A DNA stretch of 58,149 bases from Aromatoleum toluvorans (GTDB lineage: Bacteria; Pseudomonadota; Gammaproteobacteria; Burkholderiales; Rhodocyclaceae), in the NCBI RefSeq assembly GCF_012910905.1, contig NZ_WTVN01000032.1:1-58149 (forward strand). The letters are read 5' to 3'. This document shows, piece by piece, positions 17,045-24,616 of the stretch; positions within the stretch are counted from its first letter, which is position 1; each line of letters starts with the position of its first letter. The notes under the pieces are model-generated. The model made no database searches and was not told the origin of the DNA. It saw only the letters and a program-made list of their open reading frames with translations. Made by a program: the position numbers and the translations under genes.

Positions 17045-17287
17045 TTATACCTCCTCAGGTTTATCGCCAATTGAAAGAGCCCGGACGAGTATCCGGAACA
17101 CATACCCCAGAGCCCACACACCGAGAATCGCGCCCCCGATTTGTGAGCCCTGTTCAGGAGTGAACGCAAACGGGCTGTTCAGCACGTCCGCCCCACTCGT
17201 GACCACCAGCGCACAGGCCGACACTTCCGCCGGTTGCGGATCGACCGCCACGAGCGCCCCGCCTGCATCGACCTGCACGCAAATCAT
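17045..17287 (-). CDS. Phage membrane protein, 80 aa
   Basis: The chosen start (ATG 17287) overlaps the preceding stop (ATGA), with GGGGAAG upstream. The N-terminal half (MICVQVDAGGALVAVDPQPAEVSACALVV) is beta-like with two cysteines; a membrane helix follows (QIGGAILGVWALGYVFRILVRAL). Proteins with this exact plan precede pVIII in Xanthomonas, Ralstonia and Pseudomonas inoviruses and are suspected to be minor coat components (pVII/pIX-like). The family role is not proven. Confidence 0.65.
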   Translation of the reverse strand: MICVQVDAGGALVAVDPQPAEVSACALVVTSGADVLNSPFAFTPEQGSQIGGAILGVWALGYVFRILVRALSIGDKPEEV

Positions 17288-17496
17288 TTCGCTTCCCCAA
17301 ACAAATCCCGCTCCCATATCGGAATCACGAGAGCATCCGCATCGAGGAGATACACACCCGCTTCCCGGGCCTCGTCCGCCGTTTCAAATCGCCCCGCATC
17401 CTGAAACAGCACACACAAGCCGACATCCCCCAAGCGCGGGCAAACGAATTGCCCCGTCTCCCGATCCTGAACGATGTAACGGCGAACGAAATCCAT
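17284..17496 (-). CDS. Phage hypothetical protein, 70 aa
   Basis: A soluble, acidic 70-aa protein (MDFVRRYIVQDRETGQFVCPRLGDVG, then FQDAGRFETADEAREAG). Its ATG overlaps the TGA of the ssDNA-binding gene (TGATG) and its own stop overlaps the next start, so it is embedded in the translationally coupled operon. The alternating beta pattern resembles small conserved inovirus proteins of unknown role. I cannot assign a function. Confidence 0.6.
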   Translation of the reverse strand: MDFVRRYIVQDRETGQFVCPRLGDVGLCVLFQDAGRFETADEAREAGVYLLDADALVIPIWERDLFGEAK

Positions 17497-17789
17497 CACT
17501 TCACCTGCGCGACCGGCTTGATAGCGTGCAGGACGACTTTCGACACCTTGCCCGACGTCACCATCTCCATTTCGGCCTCAGCCTCAAACGGAAACGGCAA
17601 ATGCTTATATTTGTCGAATTCGTCATGTTTGCCAAACGAGTATTCCGCTGTCGCGAACCCTTTCGCCGTGCCCTTGGAATCATCCAGGGGGATTTCGAGA
17701 AACACTTTCGTGGAGTCGTAACGCTGACCTTCCATCTCCACATCAACCGCCTTCATACCGGTGACTTTCACGCGATTATTGAATTTCAT
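17496..17789 (-). CDS. Probable phage single-stranded DNA-binding protein (pV-like)
   Basis: 97 aa directly after rep (12-bp gap), the place occupied by the gene V ssDNA-binding protein in filamentous phages. It is predicted mostly beta (MKFNNRVKVTGMKAVDVEMEGQRYDSTKVFLEIPL), with aromatic residues and Lys spread through the chain, consistent with an OB-like fold. Size and position support the assignment; I see no motif that proves it. GAGGG precedes the ATG. In the cell it would coat phage plus strands and may repress Rep translation. Confidence 0.6.
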   Translation of the reverse strand: MKFNNRVKVTGMKAVDVEMEGQRYDSTKVFLEIPLDDSKGTAKGFATAEYSFGKHDEFDKYKHLPFPFEAEAEMEMVTSGKVSKVVLHAIKPVAQVK

Positions 17790-17801
17790 CGTTCTACCCT
17801 C

Positions 17802-19043
17802 TCAAGCAAACACGCCAAATAAGCCCGATTCCACGTCGGCGGATACCGTGGGAGCTAAATGGATCCCCTTCCCGTACATCGTTTCATCCGGTGTTTTCAA
17901 CCGCACCGGATACACATCGTCATTGCGCTGGATCGCATCGAGCAACCCCACATCCCCCAGCGCCAAGCGCAAAACCCGGATATACGCACCGTAACTCTTT
18001 TTGACGTTATCCAGACACGCTTGAACCGTGATCTGCACCACCGCACGCGCCGTGCGAATCCGCTTCCCTTCGATATGCGGAGCAATCACGCACAACGCAT
18101 CATATTGCCCAAGGAAATAGCCCGACGGATGCAGCAACACATCCAACGGGATTACCCGATCATTGTTGTGCACTTCGACTTCACATCGCACCCACAACGA
18201 GCTTTCATCGCCTAGCTGTTTGCCCTTTTCATAGGTGCGACACAACTTGCCGTTTTTGCGCTTGCCGATATACAACGTTCGGCCCGATCCGTCCGGACGT
18301 TTCCAGTTCCCGCGGTATTCATGGGACGGCATGCGGCCTCCCATCTTCCACCAGCCCAAATCGAAAGCCCGGTCCGCATAATCGCAGGTCCAATACGCCC
18401 CCTCATAATCATCATGCGCCAAGTCAATCCGCGTGATAGTCGGACGACTCGCCACCGTCGAAAGAAATTGAAAAAGCCGACCTTCCCAGCCCGCCCGCGC
18501 CGCCATCGCCCCAGTACCGTGCAAGACAATCAGCATCGTCCCGCGCTGCGATTTACCCCCCATGCAGACGTATCCAAGGTCCTCGCCCAGCACGAAACAC
18601 GAGGTATAAAAATCCCGGCCATGGCCCAAGGATTTTGTAACGCCGAAGCCAAATACCCTTTCCATCATCAACGAACATTCCGTCATCACCTGAGAATCGG
18701 TGAGCAATGTTCCCTTCTCGCCCCGGTGCCACGTTTCGACACCAACCGTAAAACGCATCCCGTCGATAAAGGCGCATTCCCCATCGATCGGCTTACGCAC
18801 CATCACCATTTTGGTTTCGCCGCTATCGGTCAAAACCAACTTAACTTCATTCAGGTGCTGAGCATCGCGCCGCTTCGGAACCTTTCCCCCCCTTTTAGTA
18901 GGGGGGGGGAATCCGCAGCCTGTGGCGCCCGCGCTCCCGGCGCCGTCGCGCTGCGCTTGCGCCGACGCCGGGAGCGCCGCGCCGAACGTGGCGTATTCCT
19001 CAGGCGTAACCCGACACACGTTTTCCAATTGCGTAGGCGTCAT
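17802..19043 (-). CDS. Phage replication initiation protein (Rep, Rep_trans-like)
   Basis: 413 aa from the ATG at 19043. The C-terminal three quarters match rolling-circle initiators of the Rep_trans group seen in inoviruses: the metal/acidic segment TITRIDLAHDDYEG, the catalytic-type segment with Tyr/Lys GRTLYIGKRKNGKLCRTYEKGKQLG, and WVRCEVEVHNNDRVIPLDVL. It nicks the plus-strand origin and stays covalently attached during replication. The N-terminal 80 residues are low-complexity and run over a large inverted repeat and a G9 tract, so the true start may lie further in. The ribosome site at 19043 is weak. Confidence 0.82.
   Translation of the reverse strand: MTPTQLENVCRVTPEEYATFGAALPASAQAQRDGAGSAGATGCGFPPPTKRGGKVPKRRDAQHLNEVKLVLTDSGETKMVMVRKPIDGECAFIDGMRFTVGVETWHRGEKGTLLTDSQVMTECSLMMERVFGFGVTKSLGHGRDFYTSCFVLGEDLGYVCMGGKSQRGTMLIVLHGTGAMAARAGWEGRLFQFLSTVASRPTITRIDLAHDDYEGAYWTCDYADRAFDLGWWKMGGRMPSHEYRGNWKRPDGSGRTLYIGKRKNGKLCRTYEKGKQLGDESSLWVRCEVEVHNNDRVIPLDVLLHPSGYFLGQYDALCVIAPHIEGKRIRTARAVVQITVQACLDNVKKSYGAYIRVLRLALGDVGLLDAIQRNDDVYPVRLKTPDETMYGKGIHLAPTVSADVESGLFGVFA
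18931..18977. repeat. Large inverted repeat inside the 5' part of rep
   Basis: GCGCTCCCGGCG (18931-18942) is perfectly complementary to CGCCGGGAGCGC (18966-18977), with partial pairing continuing inward. Immediately to the left lies a C7/G9 stretch (about 18887-18909) that can also fold. Strong secondary structure here is compatible with an origin within rep or a translational control element. Confidence 0.5.
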
Positions 19044-19081
19044 GACCGTTTCACGCCGCGCGCGATTCGTGCCCTTGCACT

Positions 19082-19327
19082 TCACAGCACACCGTTCCAG
19101 TTTTTGCACTTCTCGCAGATCGCGAACGGCGACCGCTTACACACCGTGGTGAGCTCGAACCGCCCCACTTCCGCCGAGACAAAGCACAACGGCGAGAACG
19201 CACCCCCGGCCACCGCTTCCGCGACCGGGATACGCGCCGCACTTTCATCCGCACTGGTGACAGATGCGCACACCTGGCGCACACCCGTTGTCACCACCCG
19301 ACGCTCTTGCTCGACCCGTTCCGCCAC
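19082..19327 (-). CDS. Phage hypothetical protein, 81 aa, upstream of rep
   Basis: The GTG at 19327 has AAGGGGG 6 nt upstream and opens an 81-aa frame ending in a conserved-looking tail with a CxxC (GRFELTTVCKRSPFAICEKCKNWNGVL), which could bind zinc. The frame also extends to an ATG at 19384 without a good ribosome site. It is first in the leftward operon (before rep) and probably regulatory. I know of no family name for it. Confidence 0.45.
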   Translation of the reverse strand: MAERVEQERRVVTTGVRQVCASVTSADESAARIPVAEAVAGGAFSPLCFVSAEVGRFELTTVCKRSPFAICEKCKNWNGVL

Positions 19328-19515
19328 GTCATTCCCCCTTAAGAAACGGGAGGCATTTCCTCCTCCCGGTATTGCCAGATGCAAGGATTCGCCGCCCTGC
19401 CCTCGCGCCCGGTGTCACCACCGGCCATGGATCGCCTACCCCGTCCATCCTTCCCCGGTATCAGCCTTCCGGCTTCTATGGCATGGTTCAGATTCCTACG
19501 TCCTAACCACACCAC

Positions 19516-19791
19516 ATGAAACACGTCCTACTGCTGGCGACTGCCGCCACCCTCGTCCTACCACTCACCGCCAACGCGGAAACCGAACGCTGCCGCCGAC
19601 TGCGACAAGAAATCGATATCACCAACCCCCTCGCACCCCACTTTTCCACCCCCGAGCACCGCCGAAACATCCAGCAGGCAATGAAGAACTTCCGCTGCCC
19701 GGACGAAACCCGCGACCCTTCCGAACCGCTGCCACACCCTTGGAACCGGCTTCACTTCCCGAAACCCGACCCCCTACCCGCGCGCCATTGA
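19516..19791 (+). CDS. Small exported phage protein, 91 aa
   Basis: A signal peptide (MKHVLLLATAATLVLPLTANA) is followed by a short mature part with two cysteines (TERCRRLRQEID and NFRCPDETRD) that could form a disulfide, ending in a Pro-rich tail. It is transcribed divergently from the rep operon. The mature TERC...LR.EID pattern resembles small periplasmic proteins of unknown function; in a prophage it may be a moron gene affecting the host envelope (superinfection control). Function is not shown by sequence. Confidence 0.55.
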   Translation: MKHVLLLATAATLVLPLTANAETERCRRLRQEIDITNPLAPHFSTPEHRRNIQQAMKNFRCPDETRDPSEPLPHPWNRLHFPKPDPLPARH

Positions 19792-19824
19792 TCGGCCCGC
19801 CTGCGGGCTGTATGCTCGCGCTAC

Positions 19825-19886
19825 GCACATAAATTCACGTGCAAGCAAATTTCTGTACGCGACTGTAACCGCAAGTAAATTTGCGT
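19825..19886. repeat. Three 16-bp iterated repeats before the phage regulator (operator array)
   Basis: GCACATAAATTCACGT (19825-19840), GCAAGCAAATTTCTGT (19841-19856) and GCAAGTAAATTTGCGT (19871-19886) share the pattern GCA-n-n-yAAATT-n-n-n-GT. The first two abut; the third follows after 14 bp and ends 16 bp before the next start. Such iterons before an HTH gene are typical phage repressor operators. Confidence 0.6.
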
Positions 19887-19902
19887 GTCAAGAGGTAATG
19901 TC

Positions 19903-20262
19903 ATGGAACTACGCGAACTGATTGAACAAGGCGAAAACGCCGCAGGGGGCCGCAAAGAACTTGCGAAACTGCTACTCGTGCACGCACAGCAGATCACCGA
20001 CGCGAAAAGCGGCCGGAACGGCCTCCCCATATCCGCATGCTATGTCCTGGCTGAGCTGATCCACGAAGACGCGCGCTGCGTCATCGCCGCATCGGAACTC
20101 GTGACCGAGAAGAAACCCGAACGCCGGGCCGTGCTACTCCCTTTTGCGCGTCATGCCGCCATCATTGCGATAACGGCCGGTGTCAATTTGCTACTGACAC
20201 CCGCTCCGACCAATGCCAACACTGGCACGCCTTCTAGCGGTCCAACGATTGGCATTATGTAA
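19903..20262 (+). CDS. Phage HTH regulator with membrane helix (DUF3693-like), 3' end formed by attR
   Basis: 119 aa. The N-terminal 65 residues form a Cro/XRE-like HTH (GGRKELAKLLLVHAQQITDAKSG, ISACYVLAELIHED); a basic patch KKPERR leads into a hydrophobic helix (FARHAAIIAITAGVNLLL). This HTH-plus-helix plan is that of DUF3693 proteins found in many filamentous phages. AGAGGT precedes the ATG at 19903. The last codons, including ATTGGCATTATG and the stop, lie within the right dif core. In circular phage DNA the frame would pass through attP and gain 22 codons from the left end, so the integrated product is truncated. It probably controls the lysogeny/replication switch through the repeats at 19825-19886. 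Confidence 0.65.
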   Translation: MELRELIEQGENAAGGRKELAKLLLVHAQQITDAKSGRNGLPISACYVLAELIHEDARCVIAASELVTEKKPERRAVLLPFARHAAIIAITAGVNLLLTPAPTNANTGTPSSGPTIGIM

Positions 20263-20265
20263 ACT
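20238..20265 (+). other. Right dif-like attachment site (attR) of the prophage
   Basis: Centre TTGGCA (20249-20254) and XerD arm TTATGTAAACT (20255-20265) match the left site; the XerC arm CGGTCCAACGA (20238-20248) is degenerate, as expected for the phage-derived half. Joining the left XerC arm to this XerD arm rebuilds a better host dif (AAACGCCATAA / TTGGCA / TTATGTAAACT), so attB can be reconstructed. Confidence 0.7.
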
Positions 20266-20402
20266 AATAACCCTGGCTACCCGTCGATCCTCGTACCGAT
20301 GATGATGTCGATACCAGCAAATTTTCGTCAGCTGATCTTGTCGTAGCGTTAGAAACCGCCTTTCGTGACAAGAACTTGCCTAGAATAAAAGTGTATCGTT
20401 AT

Positions 20403-20418
20403 ACGTGCATATGCACGT
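20403..20418. promoter_or_regulatory. 16-bp perfect palindrome upstream of HTH gene
   Basis: ACGTGCATATGCACGT reads the same on both strands and overlaps a second small dyad GTAT-CGTT-ATAC (20393-20404). It lies 68 bp before the HTH gene at 20486 in the 220-bp spacer after attR and is a plausible autoregulatory operator. The rest of the spacer shows nothing specific. Confidence 0.5.
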
Positions 20419-20485
20419 CCGGTTGCTACGTCATCAATTCGCGACGGCTACACCCGCAGCCCAAACATAGAGAACAGGAATCACC

Positions 20486-20764
20486 ATGCCCCAAGAAGAG
20501 ACCCAGTCCCCCACGCCCCGACGCAAGACGAAGCAGCCAGCGCTGCGCTTCAAGACGGGCGAAGACGCGCGTGCACACCGCGCGAAATTGGGGATGAATC
20601 AGTCGCAATTCTGGAGCCCGCTCCACGTCACCCAATCGGGCGGGTCGAGGTATGAGTCGGGACGCACCATTCCAAAGCCGGTGCAGCTCCTGCTCCACCT
20701 GGTTTATGGAACGGAGAAGCAGGCGCAGGATCTGCTCGCCTGGTTGCGCGCGGAGAAGTCCTGA
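20486..20764 (+). CDS. Small HTH (XRE-like) transcription regulator
   Basis: 92 aa with a basic Lys/Arg-rich leader followed by a Cro-like HTH: RAKLGMNQSQFWSPLHVTQSGGSRYESGRTIPKPVQLLLHLVYG, where the recognition helix would be in VTQSGGSRYESG. It lies just outside the prophage, so it is probably chromosomal. The target may be its own promoter, given the 16-bp palindrome upstream. The ribosome site is modest (AGGAA). A GC hairpin follows its stop. Confidence 0.7.
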   Translation: MPQEETQSPTPRRKTKQPALRFKTGEDARAHRAKLGMNQSQFWSPLHVTQSGGSRYESGRTIPKPVQLLLHLVYGTEKQAQDLLAWLRAEKS

Positions 20765-20785
20765 TATCGCTTCAGCCAGGTAATG

Positions 20786-20814
20786 GAGCCGGCACTCGCT
20801 TCATGGGCCGGCTC
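20786..20814. terminator. GC hairpin after the HTH gene
   Basis: GAGCCGGC (20786-20793) pairs perfectly with GCCGGCTC (20807-20814). There is no T-tract, so termination efficiency is uncertain; it stands between the convergent HTH and EAL genes. Confidence 0.4.
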
Positions 20815-20876
20815 GCAACTTCGTGACGCATGAGTCATGGTCGTAACTGACGCTGTTCTGGCGGCCGCGGGATCGA

Positions 20877-21869
20877 TCACGTCGGCGCCCAGCGTCCGCG
20901 GCACACCGCGCCGCCAGCCTTCAGCAGATGCGTGATTTCGTCCGCCGGTTCGGGTTTTCCCGTCAGGTACCCCTGAACATGGTGACACCCATGTTCGCGC
21001 AGGAAGGCCAGTTCGCTCTCTCGCTCGACCCCCTCCGCAACAGCCCTCAGGCCTAGTCCGCGCGCGATCGAGAGCAAGCCGGCGACAATCGTCGCGTTTG
21101 CCGGGTTGCCGGCGAGGTCCTGCACGAAATCACGGGCGATCTTCAGCGTATCGAGGTTCATCCGTGTCAGGTGCATCAGGGACGAAAAACCCGTTCCGAA
21201 GTCGTCGAGTGCGATCGAAACGCCCAGGCTGCGGATCGTCTCGAGCGCGCGAAGCACGGGCTGGTCGTCGTGCGAAAGCTGGCTCTCCGTCAATTCGAGT
21301 TCAAGCCATCCGGCGGGCATGCGGGATTCCCGCAGGATGGCTGCGACCCGGAACGGGAAGTCGGCCGCACGCAGTTGTATCGGGGAGACATTCACCGCGA
21401 CTCGCGGGGGCATGATCCCTTTCGAACACCATCGTTTGTGCTGCGCGCAGGCCTCGCGCAGCACCCACTCTCCGAGGCGTACGATGGCCCCGCTGCGTTC
21501 GGCAACCGGAATGAACGTGTCGGGCGCAACGCGGCCGAACTTGGGGGAGTTCCACCGCAGCAGCGCTTCCACCGCCACGATCCGACCGCTGTCGAGGCAG
21601 GCCTGCGGTTGAAAGTGAACGGCGAATTCTTCGCGCTCCAGGGCTGAGCACAAGGCGGATTCGAGCGCGACTTCGCGTGCGTTCGTCGCCACGTCATTAC
21701 CGGGCCGTTTCCGGTCGAACGTGCTACCGCGAGCGCCGGCAATACGACCGGCAATTGCATCAAGCAGGCGTGCGATCCCCCTGCCCTCCCTGGCTCCTTT
21801 CGTCGCTTGGCGATCGGCTGTGCCGCTCGGAGTTGGAGCAGTGAGCGCATGCGTGACGATGAAATTCAT
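20877..21869 (-). CDS. EAL-domain cyclic-di-GMP phosphodiesterase
   Basis: 330 aa: an N-terminal region of about 80 residues without recognised domain, then a full EAL domain. Visible motifs: EALLRW (the EAL Glu), NVSPIQL, ELTESQL, LDDFGTGFSSL with the metal-binding Asp pair, the Lys in DTLKIARDFV, AEGVE, and QGYLTGKP. Usual KID reads KIA here, but the key Glu, Asn, Asp-Asp, Lys and Gln residues are present, so hydrolysis of c-di-GMP to pGpG is likely. It has no GGDEF or membrane segment. The start at 21869 (AGGA upstream) is preferred. It lies downstream of idrA on the same strand, separated by about 57 bp, so read-through from that operon is possible. Confidence 0.85.
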   Translation of the reverse strand: MNFIVTHALTAPTPSGTADRQATKGAREGRGIARLLDAIAGRIAGARGSTFDRKRPGNDVATNAREVALESALCSALEREEFAVHFQPQACLDSGRIVAVEALLRWNSPKFGRVAPDTFIPVAERSGAIVRLGEWVLREACAQHKRWCSKGIMPPRVAVNVSPIQLRAADFPFRVAAILRESRMPAGWLELELTESQLSHDDQPVLRALETIRSLGVSIALDDFGTGFSSLMHLTRMNLDTLKIARDFVQDLAGNPANATIVAGLLSIARGLGLRAVAEGVERESELAFLREHGCHHVQGYLTGKPEPADEITHLLKAGGAVCRGRWAPT

Positions 21870-21926
21870 CGGAACAGTCCTGGGGGAGGCGCGGCGACGC
21901 CTCACGGCGCCGCCGCACGGGGTCGA

Positions 21927-24605
21927 TCAGACGATGTTGCGCGGCTTGAGGCTCATCCGTGCGAACTCATGCTTGTACGGCGATTCCCCGACCTTGCTCA
22001 CAGCGCCGCGGCCGAGCTTGTAGCGGTAGTTGTTTGTCATCGGGTCCGGCACCGCCGAGACCACGGCGTTGGCGGGCGACTTCGGGAAGTTGAAGTTCGC
22101 CTTCGCGACGCCCGGGCGCATCTCGTCGGAGACGATCGCGACGGTGCGGAAGCGGCCGACCGTGGTCGTGATGTGACCATCGCGCATCAGGTCGTTGAAG
22201 TTCAGATCCGCGTCGAGCACGCCCTGCGGCTGGCCGGTCTGTACATACACGGTGTCGTTGACGACCTCGACGTAGTCGCCCGATTCGATGCCGCGTTTGG
22301 CCGCGTCATCCGGATGGATGAACAGGAAGGCTTCCGGCCAGCGCTGCGACAGGTAGGGCTTGCGCAGATCGTCGAAGCCCGACTGCCAGGTCTCGTTCAC
22401 GCGCCCGTTCGTCACCCACAGCTCGTCCTTCTCCGCGCGTGGCTTCACCGCTTCGTAGAACTGGATCCAGCCGGCGTACTTCCACGGCGACTTGAGCAGG
22501 ACCGCCTTGCCGCTCTGGGTGTTGAAGGCGTACAGCGCGGGGATCTGCACTTCGGGCCCTTCCATCTCGCCCCAGTCGTTGGCCGGGTCGTGCAGGCGCT
22601 GGGTGCCGACGAGCTTGCCGTCCCTGACGCGGATCGGAGTCTGGATGCCGGTCGTCCCGTAGCTGCGCAGCAGTTCCTGCGCCTTGATGCCCTTCTCCTT
22701 GGCCTGCATCGCGAGCGGGTGGTAGTTCAGCACGCCGGTGCGCGAGAAGCGGGCCGCTTCCTCGAACACGTCGTTGGAATCCTTCCATGCGTAGCTGCCA
22801 TCCTTGTCGAAGCCCATCTTGTGCGCGAACTTCTGCACGATCCACCAGTCGGGCTTGGCCTCGCCCGGCGCGTCGTAGAACTTGCTGTACAGGCGCAACC
22901 GGCGCTCGGAGTTGCAGCGGGTGAAGTTGTCCTCGCCCCACGAGGCGACCGGGAACACGATGTCGGCGAACTCGGTGCCGACCGGCACGACCGGGTAGAG
23001 GTCGGAGTTGGCCATCACCATGCCGCCCGAATCGACGCGCTTCTTGAGCGTCTCGAAGATCGCGGCGCGGTCCAGGCTCGTGATCTGGTGCGGGTTCTGC
23101 GCGGTGAGCTCGCGCATCTTCTCGGCCAGCGCGTTGGAGCCCATCATCGCTGCGACCCAGGTGGTGCCGATGACCCACGCGAAACGCAGCTTGCCTTGCG
23201 TGAGCCACAGGTCGAGGTTGAAATCCTTCTTGCGCCGTCCGGGATACTTTTCCGGGGACAGCCAGCCCGAGCCGCCGCCGGCCGACAGGCCGCCGCGCTG
23301 GTGGCCGCCGCCGCGCGAGATCATGCGCCCGGGGCGGTTGCCCGAGCCGCAGATCAGCCCGAGCGACGCGAAGGACGTCGTGTTCATGTAGTTGTTGGAC
23401 CAGTAATTGCCCTTCTCGCACATGAACGAGGTCTTCGGCATGCTGCCATCGGCCTTGGGCTTGGCGATCCACTCGGCGGCCTTGCGGATATCGTCGGGGT
23501 TCAGGCCGGTGATCTTCGCCGCGACGTCGAGCTTCGATTCTTCCTGTGCGACGATGAATTTCTTGTAGTCCTCCCAGTCGCTCTGCCAGGTGCCCCAGGT
23601 CGTGCGCCACTGCCAGCCAGTATTGCGTGTGCCGCGGCCGTAGCCGGAGTCGACTTCCCAGGGTTTGGCGATCCACTTGTCGATGAACGCCTGGTCCTGC
23701 CAGTTGTTCTCGATGATGATGCGCGCGAGCGCCATGTGCAGCACCGTGTCGGTGCCGGGGATGACCGGCAGCCACAGGCCGCGGCCTTCGCGGATCGACC
23801 AGGCGACCCCCATCGTCTTGTGCGGCGTGACGAAGATGAACTTCTTGTCCCCCGGCATCATGTGCGAGGTAAACAGCGTGGTCTTGGTCTCGTAGGGATC
23901 GACGCCGGACAGGAAGGCGACGTCGCACATCGCCCAGTCCTCGTAGCTCGACGCGAAGGAGTCGATGCCCGCGTCGTCGAGACCGGTTGCGTCGTTGGTC
24001 GCGGAACACTTGTCGTGCCACGCGAACGAGGGCGTGCCCACCGAGGTCATCGCGAGCTTGGTGATCGCGTAGACGTTCTCGAAGTACTGGTAGGAATGCG
24101 ACTTCACACCCCACGCGTGCTCGCCGTACTTCGCCAGGATGTACTTCGAGATGTCGGCCATGACCTCGGTCGCGAGGTCCCAGCTCACCGGGGTGAGCTG
24201 GCCGTTCACGCGCAGCATCGGGTGCTGCAGGCGCTCGCGGGTGCGATTCGACGGGTTGTAGCACTTTTCGGCCAGCGTGCCGCCGCGGATCGAGTGGTTG
24301 CCGCCGATGTTGACCACGGTCGCGTCCTTGTCGGGCACCACGACGACGTGGTGCGGCTTGCCCTTGTGCGTGACGACGTTGTGCATCGCCGGGCTGACCC
24401 ACGAAGACATCATCATCTGGTGCGGAAAGTCGGCGCCGAGCGCGTTCTGCGCGGCCTTCGCCCCGCCGTCCTTGCCCACCGGCCAGCGATACACCTTGTA
24501 GCCGCAGGCGATGGTGCAGTAGTCGCAGGCGGTCGTGAGGACGTCCGCGTCCTTCGGCGGCAGGGGCACGAAGTCGGGGGCCTTGTAGCTGTCTTGCTTG
24601 CTCAT
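21927..24605 (-). CDS. idrA: Iodate reductase catalytic subunit IdrA (molybdopterin, AioA-like)
   Basis: The 892-aa DMSO-reductase-superfamily subunit resembles arsenite oxidase AioA but diverges from it. The N-terminal cluster motif CDYCTIAC (Cys27, Cys30, Cys34) with Ser in NHSIRGG instead of a fourth Cys indicates a [3Fe-4S] cluster, as in AioA. It has no Tat signal and so would be exported with the Tat-bearing Rieske partner. The pocket differs from AioA: where AioA has CHATR with the arsenite-ligating His, this has CSATN, while the Arg...GGHQ element is kept (SRGGGHQRGG). With a Rieske subunit and two di-haem peroxidases in one operon, the set matches idrABP1P2, the iodate (IO3- to I-) reductase of Pseudomonas SCT and Denitromonas. 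GAAGGAG supports the ATG at 24605. Confidence 0.85.
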   Translation of the reverse strand: MSKQDSYKAPDFVPLPPKDADVLTTACDYCTIACGYKVYRWPVGKDGGAKAAQNALGADFPHQMMMSSWVSPAMHNVVTHKGKPHHVVVVPDKDATVVNIGGNHSIRGGTLAEKCYNPSNRTRERLQHPMLRVNGQLTPVSWDLATEVMADISKYILAKYGEHAWGVKSHSYQYFENVYAITKLAMTSVGTPSFAWHDKCSATNDATGLDDAGIDSFASSYEDWAMCDVAFLSGVDPYETKTTLFTSHMMPGDKKFIFVTPHKTMGVAWSIREGRGLWLPVIPGTDTVLHMALARIIIENNWQDQAFIDKWIAKPWEVDSGYGRGTRNTGWQWRTTWGTWQSDWEDYKKFIVAQEESKLDVAAKITGLNPDDIRKAAEWIAKPKADGSMPKTSFMCEKGNYWSNNYMNTTSFASLGLICGSGNRPGRMISRGGGHQRGGLSAGGGSGWLSPEKYPGRRKKDFNLDLWLTQGKLRFAWVIGTTWVAAMMGSNALAEKMRELTAQNPHQITSLDRAAIFETLKKRVDSGGMVMANSDLYPVVPVGTEFADIVFPVASWGEDNFTRCNSERRLRLYSKFYDAPGEAKPDWWIVQKFAHKMGFDKDGSYAWKDSNDVFEEAARFSRTGVLNYHPLAMQAKEKGIKAQELLRSYGTTGIQTPIRVRDGKLVGTQRLHDPANDWGEMEGPEVQIPALYAFNTQSGKAVLLKSPWKYAGWIQFYEAVKPRAEKDELWVTNGRVNETWQSGFDDLRKPYLSQRWPEAFLFIHPDDAAKRGIESGDYVEVVNDTVYVQTGQPQGVLDADLNFNDLMRDGHITTTVGRFRTVAIVSDEMRPGVAKANFNFPKSPANAVVSAVPDPMTNNYRYKLGRGAVSKVGESPYKHEFARMSLKPRNIV

Positions 24606-24616
24606 CTCGATCTCCT

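Larger units (their letters stand above)
11537..20260. mobile_element. Filamentous phage (inovirus) prophage, about 8.7 kb
   Basis: The element is bounded by two dif-like sites sharing a 13-bp core. It contains Zot/pI (13276-14379), a DUF2523 membrane protein, a large pIII-like exported protein, a pVIII-like major coat (16841-17041), a probable ssDNA-binding protein and a Rep protein, in the usual inovirus replication-structure-assembly order on the minus strand. Accessory genes on the plus strand occupy both ends. No integrase gene is present, which fits XerCD-mediated integration at dif. No pIV-type secretin is seen; like CTX-type phages it may borrow a host secretin. All core genes appear intact, so the prophage could be active. 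Confidence 0.88.
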
